Positions 6,636 through 9,206 of a DNA stretch of 9,206 bases are shown piece after piece. The stretch comes from Deltaproteobacteria bacterium (lineage in GTDB: Bacteria; SAR324; NAC60-12). The DNA lies in the NCBI GenBank assembly GCA_002707655.1, contig PANO01000086.1, forward strand, positions 3,312 to 12,517. The letters are read 5' to 3'. The notes under the pieces were generated by a model. It had not been told where the DNA came from, searched no databases, and saw only the letters and a list, made by a program, of their open reading frames with translations. Position 1 is the first letter of the stretch. Each line of letters starts with the position of its first letter. The translations under genes and the position numbers were made by a program.

Positions 6636-8836
6636 GCCTAGCGATCACTCCGGATTTGTGGCAGCAAGCCAAGGAGCATTGGGGTGATACACCCTTGCTA
6701 ATCACCCCGCAGCAAACGTGGAGTTTCCAGAAGTTCTTGGAAAACTCCGCAACACTGGCCGCGTTGTTACCTCAGCAACCGGAAACCCGCATCGGCTTTT
6801 CCGTTGCTCATCCGGAGCAGCTTTTACCCAAGCTTTTTGCCTGCTGGATGCGAAGGTTGGTGGCGGTTCCACTGAACCCCGCTCTGCCGGAATCCCAAAG
6901 GCTATCTCTTTTCAAACAGGTGGGTTGTCAGGAAATGAGAACGGAGGTGATTCCGAAAAAATCCCTGCCGCCCGACTCGTCTCCCACCGTGGATTTGGGC
7001 GCACCCGCGCTTGTCGTGTTCACTTCGGGGAGTACGGGAACGCCCAAGGCGGTTGCACTTTCGCTAGAAAATTTTCTTTGGAGTGCGGAAGGAGCCAATC
7101 AGGTGATGCCGCTAAAATCGGGAGATCGCTGGTTGCTGTCCCTGCCCCTGCATCATGTTGGTGGTTTGGCGATTGTGTTCCGCACGCTGCTGGCGGGCGC
7201 TGCGCTGGTGATCCCTGCGAATCGGCATGACCTCGCCCGCACGATTGCAACACAGGGCATCACGCACCTCTCGCTGGTGCCCACGCAACTCCACCGGCTG
7301 CTGCAAACTGCGGAAGGGTGTGCGGCCTTGCAACGGCTCAAGCTCATCCTGCTGGGCGGTGCGCTGATTCCGGAACCGCTGCTTCAGCAGGCAGGCGAGT
7401 TGGGACTTCCAGTTTTCGCCAGCTACGGCTGCACGGAACTGGCCTCGCAGGTGGCAACCGGACCCTTGCGAAAACGCGAGGGTCGTTGGGAAACCGCCGC
7501 CGCCGTACTGCCGCACCGGGAACTGCGCATTGACGAATCCGGTGCGATTCATGTCCGGGGCAAAACTCGCTTCCTCGGCTACCTCACGGATTCTGGGCTC
7601 CAACAGCCTTTTGATGCCGAAGGCTGGTTTGCGACCGGGGACTTGGGCCGTTGGGACGGGGAGCGACTGGAGGTGCTGGGACGCAAGGATGCGATGTTCA
7701 TCACGGGTGGGGAGAACGTGCATCCAGAGCGCATCGAACGCAAATTGTTGGCCTTTCCCGGCGTGGAACAGGCGATCGTGGTTGCCGTGGAGGATGCGGA
7801 ATTCGGGGCGCGTCCGGTCGCATTTGTACGCATGGCTGCGGGCATTTGCTTTCCGGACGAGCAGAGTTTTCGGAGTTTCCTGCAAGCACGGCTGGTGGGA
7901 TTTGAGGTGCCGGACTTATTTCTGCCGTGGCCGGAACCGCTCCACTCCGGACTGAAACCCCGCCGCCTTGAACTTGCCAAACTCGCTCAGCCGCACTTCA
8001 ACCGTTGTGTGCAACAGCGTACTTTCCGCAACTGGCTCAAACAGCATCCTCCGGGCTGGAAACGCATTCTGCGCTGTGGAGAGCGACAGGTGTTCGAGGT
8101 GGTGGATCACGGCAGTGCGGAACCAAGAGGAGTTTACGTGCTGGCGGACCTACGGCAAACCGTGATGGAATGGCTGCTTGATGCAGGCAATCTGAAACGC
8201 CTGCTTGACGGCACCACCGGAATTCCAGTGTCGTGGCATCCGGTTCCGCAGGCTATCACCCGTAGCGTCCGGGAGCGCATCGAAATCGTGCGTTTGCTGG
8301 AAGACGACCCCCACCCCGTCGAATTGGAGGCGTGGGATGCTCGCAACCGGGAGCGGTTGACGCTTTCCGTCGTCACAACATCCGGCCCCTCGAAACCGCT
8401 GTGGCTGCCACTGGAATTCCGGGAACTAAGCGTTTCCACCGAGAGCAGCACACTGGATTGCCTTGTGGGAATTCCGGCTGATCTCTTTCCGGAAACCGAC
8501 CACCGACCACCGGAACAGGTTTTGCAGTTTGGCGTGTGCATTCCGGAGTTGGAGCGGGAATACCTGATCCGCACCCTTTTCCGGAACGAAGCTTCACGCC
8601 AACGCTTTCTCGGCTGGAAGGTGCAGTTACTTCGAGAAACGGATGGCACGGAACGTGAGCAAGCGTTTTGGGATATACCCTTTCAAGAGGAACAAGCTTT
8701 GGAAGCAATCATACGTCAGTTGCTGCCCATCGACAGCAAGGATTGGGAGCGCTCCAACACCCCTGAGTGCGAGCGGGTCCGTCGTCGGGAATTTCAGGTG
8801 CGGCTTGAGGGCTTGCTTGGCCAGGGGCAATCATGA
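6632..8836 (+). CDS. menE: o-Succinylbenzoate-CoA ligase MenE with a ~285-residue C-terminal extension
   Basis: Activates o-succinylbenzoate to its acyl-AMP and then OSB-CoA (ANL adenylate-forming family). From the GTG at 6632 it has 734 residues, whereas MenE is normally about 450-500. Residues 1-450 hold a complete, compact ligase: the P-loop FTSGSTGTPKAV (130-141), LPLHHVGG (171-178), YGCTEL (265-270), TGDLGRWDG (335-343), GRKDAMFITGGENVHPERIE (350-369), and the C-terminal lysine in SGLK (Lys442), which corresponds to the GGIK lysine of E. coli MenE. The remaining ~285 residues are described separately. The start overlaps the menC stop (GTGA) and has a purine-rich ribosome-binding sequence. 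The frame runs without interruption across the ligase/extension boundary, with similar codon use, so the fusion looks genuine. The menE assignment is firm; the role of the extension is unknown. Confidence 0.93.
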   Translation: MSLAITPDLWQQAKEHWGDTPLLITPQQTWSFQKFLENSATLAALLPQQPETRIGFSVAHPEQLLPKLFACWMRRLVAVPLNPALPESQRLSLFKQVGCQEMRTEVIPKKSLPPDSSPTVDLGAPALVVFTSGSTGTPKAVALSLENFLWSAEGANQVMPLKSGDRWLLSLPLHHVGGLAIVFRTLLAGAALVIPANRHDLARTIATQGITHLSLVPTQLHRLLQTAEGCAALQRLKLILLGGALIPEPLLQQAGELGLPVFASYGCTELASQVATGPLRKREGRWETAAAVLPHRELRIDESGAIHVRGKTRFLGYLTDSGLQQPFDAEGWFATGDLGRWDGERLEVLGRKDAMFITGGENVHPERIERKLLAFPGVEQAIVVAVEDAEFGARPVAFVRMAAGICFPDEQSFRSFLQARLVGFEVPDLFLPWPEPLHSGLKPRRLELAKLAQPHFNRCVQQRTFRNWLKQHPPGWKRILRCGERQVFEVVDHGSAEPRGVYVLADLRQTVMEWLLDAGNLKRLLDGTTGIPVSWHPVPQAITRSVRERIEIVRLLEDDPHPVELEAWDARNRERLTLSVVTTSGPSKPLWLPLEFRELSVSTESSTLDCLVGIPADLFPETDHRPPEQVLQFGVCIPELEREYLIRTLFRNEASRQRFLGWKVQLLRETDGTEREQAFWDIPFQEEQALEAIIRQLLPIDSKDWERSNTPECERVRRREFQVRLEGLLGQGQS
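7982..8833 (+). other. Unrecognised C-terminal domain fused to MenE (residues ~451-734)
   Basis: This stretch begins right after the ligase's last conserved helix (RRLELAKLA) and continues to the stop. I recognise no family. It is hydrophilic and charged, rich in Arg and Glu, with no membrane segment, no repeated unit and no obvious metal-binding Cys/His cluster. It seems to start with an aromatic/basic helix (RTFRNWLKQHPPGWKRIL), followed by mixed alpha/beta sequence and an Arg/Glu-rich C-terminal helix. Base composition and codon choice, including frequent CCG-GAA and CC-GGA contexts, match the rest of the operon, which argues against recent insertion. GTG 8009 is in frame but has no Shine-Dalgarno, so separate translation is unlikely. 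It could be a standalone protein fused in this lineage, or a partner for the ATP-grasp protein encoded next door. Confidence 0.65.
8823..8827 (+). promoter_or_regulatory. Shine-Dalgarno-like AGGGG before the ATP-grasp gene
   Basis: AGGGG lies inside the end of menE, five bases before the ATG at 8833. Together with the ATGA overlap it fixes the start of the downstream gene. Confidence 0.5.
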
Positions 8837-9206
8837 CCGCTCCTGCGGTTCTGCTGCTGATCCCAGCCTCAAGCTACCGGACTCACGATTTTCTTGAAGC
8901 AGCTCACGCACTTGATCTGGAGGTGCATGTCGGCACGGATCAACCCCAAGTGCTGGCGGAGTTGGTTCCGGAGCGGACGCTGGTTCTTGATTTTGGCGAG
9001 ACGGAAATTTCACTTACAGCCATTTCCGAATTGCACTCGCGCCATCCGCTCCGTGTGGTGCTGGGCGTGGATGACGAATCCGTGGAATTGGCCGCACAGG
9101 CGAACCAGCGTTTGAGGATTCCGCACAACTCACCGACCTCGGTTTCATTGACTCGCGACAAGTTTAGGATGCGGCAGTGCCTCGCCAAGGCGGGCCTTGC
9201 CAGTCC
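8833..9206 (+). CDS. ATP-grasp family protein, 3' end missing
   Basis: The first 124 codons of a protein that runs off the right edge. It starts at an ATG sharing bases with the menE stop (ATGA). The N-terminus has a Rossmann-like pre-ATP-grasp layout: a hydrophobic strand AVLLLIP (5-11), an SSYRTHDFLEAA helix, a strand ending VHVGTD (31-36), then VVLGVDDESVELAA (75-88), RIPHNSPTSV (95-104) and TRDKFRMRQCLAKAGL (107-122). The last block, with Asp109-Lys110, is the hallmark entry to the ATP-grasp domain of carboxylate-amine/thiol ligases related to PurK, carbamoyl-phosphate synthase and L-amino-acid ligases. The ATP-binding and metal-binding residues lie beyond the window. The family couples ATP hydrolysis to joining a carboxylate to an amine or similar nucleophile. 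No known menaquinone step needs it, so its substrate and its reason for being here are open. Confidence 0.72.
   Translation, partial: MTAPAVLLLIPASSYRTHDFLEAAHALDLEVHVGTDQPQVLAELVPERTLVLDFGETEISLTAISELHSRHPLRVVLGVDDESVELAAQANQRLRIPHNSPTSVSLTRDKFRMRQCLAKAGLAS

Larger units (their letters stand above)
3..9206 (+). other. Menaquinone biosynthesis operon menF-menD-menB-hydrolase-menA-menC-menE-ATP-grasp
   Basis: Eight co-directional genes with five stop/start overlaps and two short gaps (8 bases before menB, about 20 before the hydrolase). Shine-Dalgarno-like sequences are visible only before the hydrolase, menE and the ATP-grasp gene. menD, menA and menC lack one and overlap their upstream neighbour, which suggests translational coupling. 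No internal promoter, attenuator or hairpin terminator was found, so a single long transcript is the simplest reading. Both ends of the transcription unit lie outside the window. Confidence 0.85.

Noticed and set aside
7112..7885. 257-codon open frame on the - strand inside menE
   Set aside because: It mirrors the conserved ligase core of menE; no motif or ribosome-binding sequence supports it.
1..9206. CRISPR arrays, tRNA or rRNA genes, insertion sequences, riboswitches and hairpin terminators
   Set aside because: None seen: coding sequence fills the window, the longest gap is about 20 bases, and no spaced repeats or terminal inverted repeats were apparent.

Overview
The window is one tightly packed, co-directional gene cluster on the + strand that encodes most of the classical (o-succinylbenzoate, OSB) menaquinone pathway. 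The order is menF (5' end cut off), menD, menB, an alpha/beta hydrolase, menA, menC, menE with a long C-terminal extension, and the first 124 codons of an ATP-grasp protein cut by the right edge. There is essentially no intergenic DNA: the largest gap is about 20 bases, and five of the seven junctions are stop/start overlaps (GTGA, ATGA, TAATG, GTGA, ATGA). No RNA gene, CRISPR array, insertion sequence, promoter or terminator is visible, and the operon's promoter and end lie outside the window.

Pathway logic: MenF turns chorismate into isochorismate. MenD adds the succinyl semialdehyde unit from 2-oxoglutarate. MenC dehydrates SHCHC to OSB, MenE activates OSB with CoA, and MenB closes the ring to DHNA-CoA. 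MenA prenylates DHNA at the membrane. Two steps have no canonical enzyme here: MenH (SHCHC synthase, after MenD) and the DHNA-CoA thioesterase (between MenB and MenA). The only unassigned hydrolase sits exactly between menB and menA and carries an N-terminal membrane anchor, so it is the obvious local candidate for a hydrolytic step, but that is inference. The final methyltransferase (MenG/UbiE) is not in the window.

The two parts the textbook pathway does not explain are adjacent: about 285 residues of unrecognised sequence fused to the C-terminus of MenE, and the ATP-grasp gene whose start overlaps the menE stop.

Organism: a moderately GC-rich bacterium (high-50s % GC by eye) that respires with menaquinone. 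MenB, MenA and MenF resemble E. coli-type enzymes, but the gene order is not the enterobacterial one, and several genes lack a Shine-Dalgarno sequence. I cannot place it taxonomically from the window; a Gram-negative lineage such as the PVC group is a low-confidence guess. Across the region the hexamer CCGGAA/TCCGGA recurs far more often than composition predicts, and in all three reading frames.
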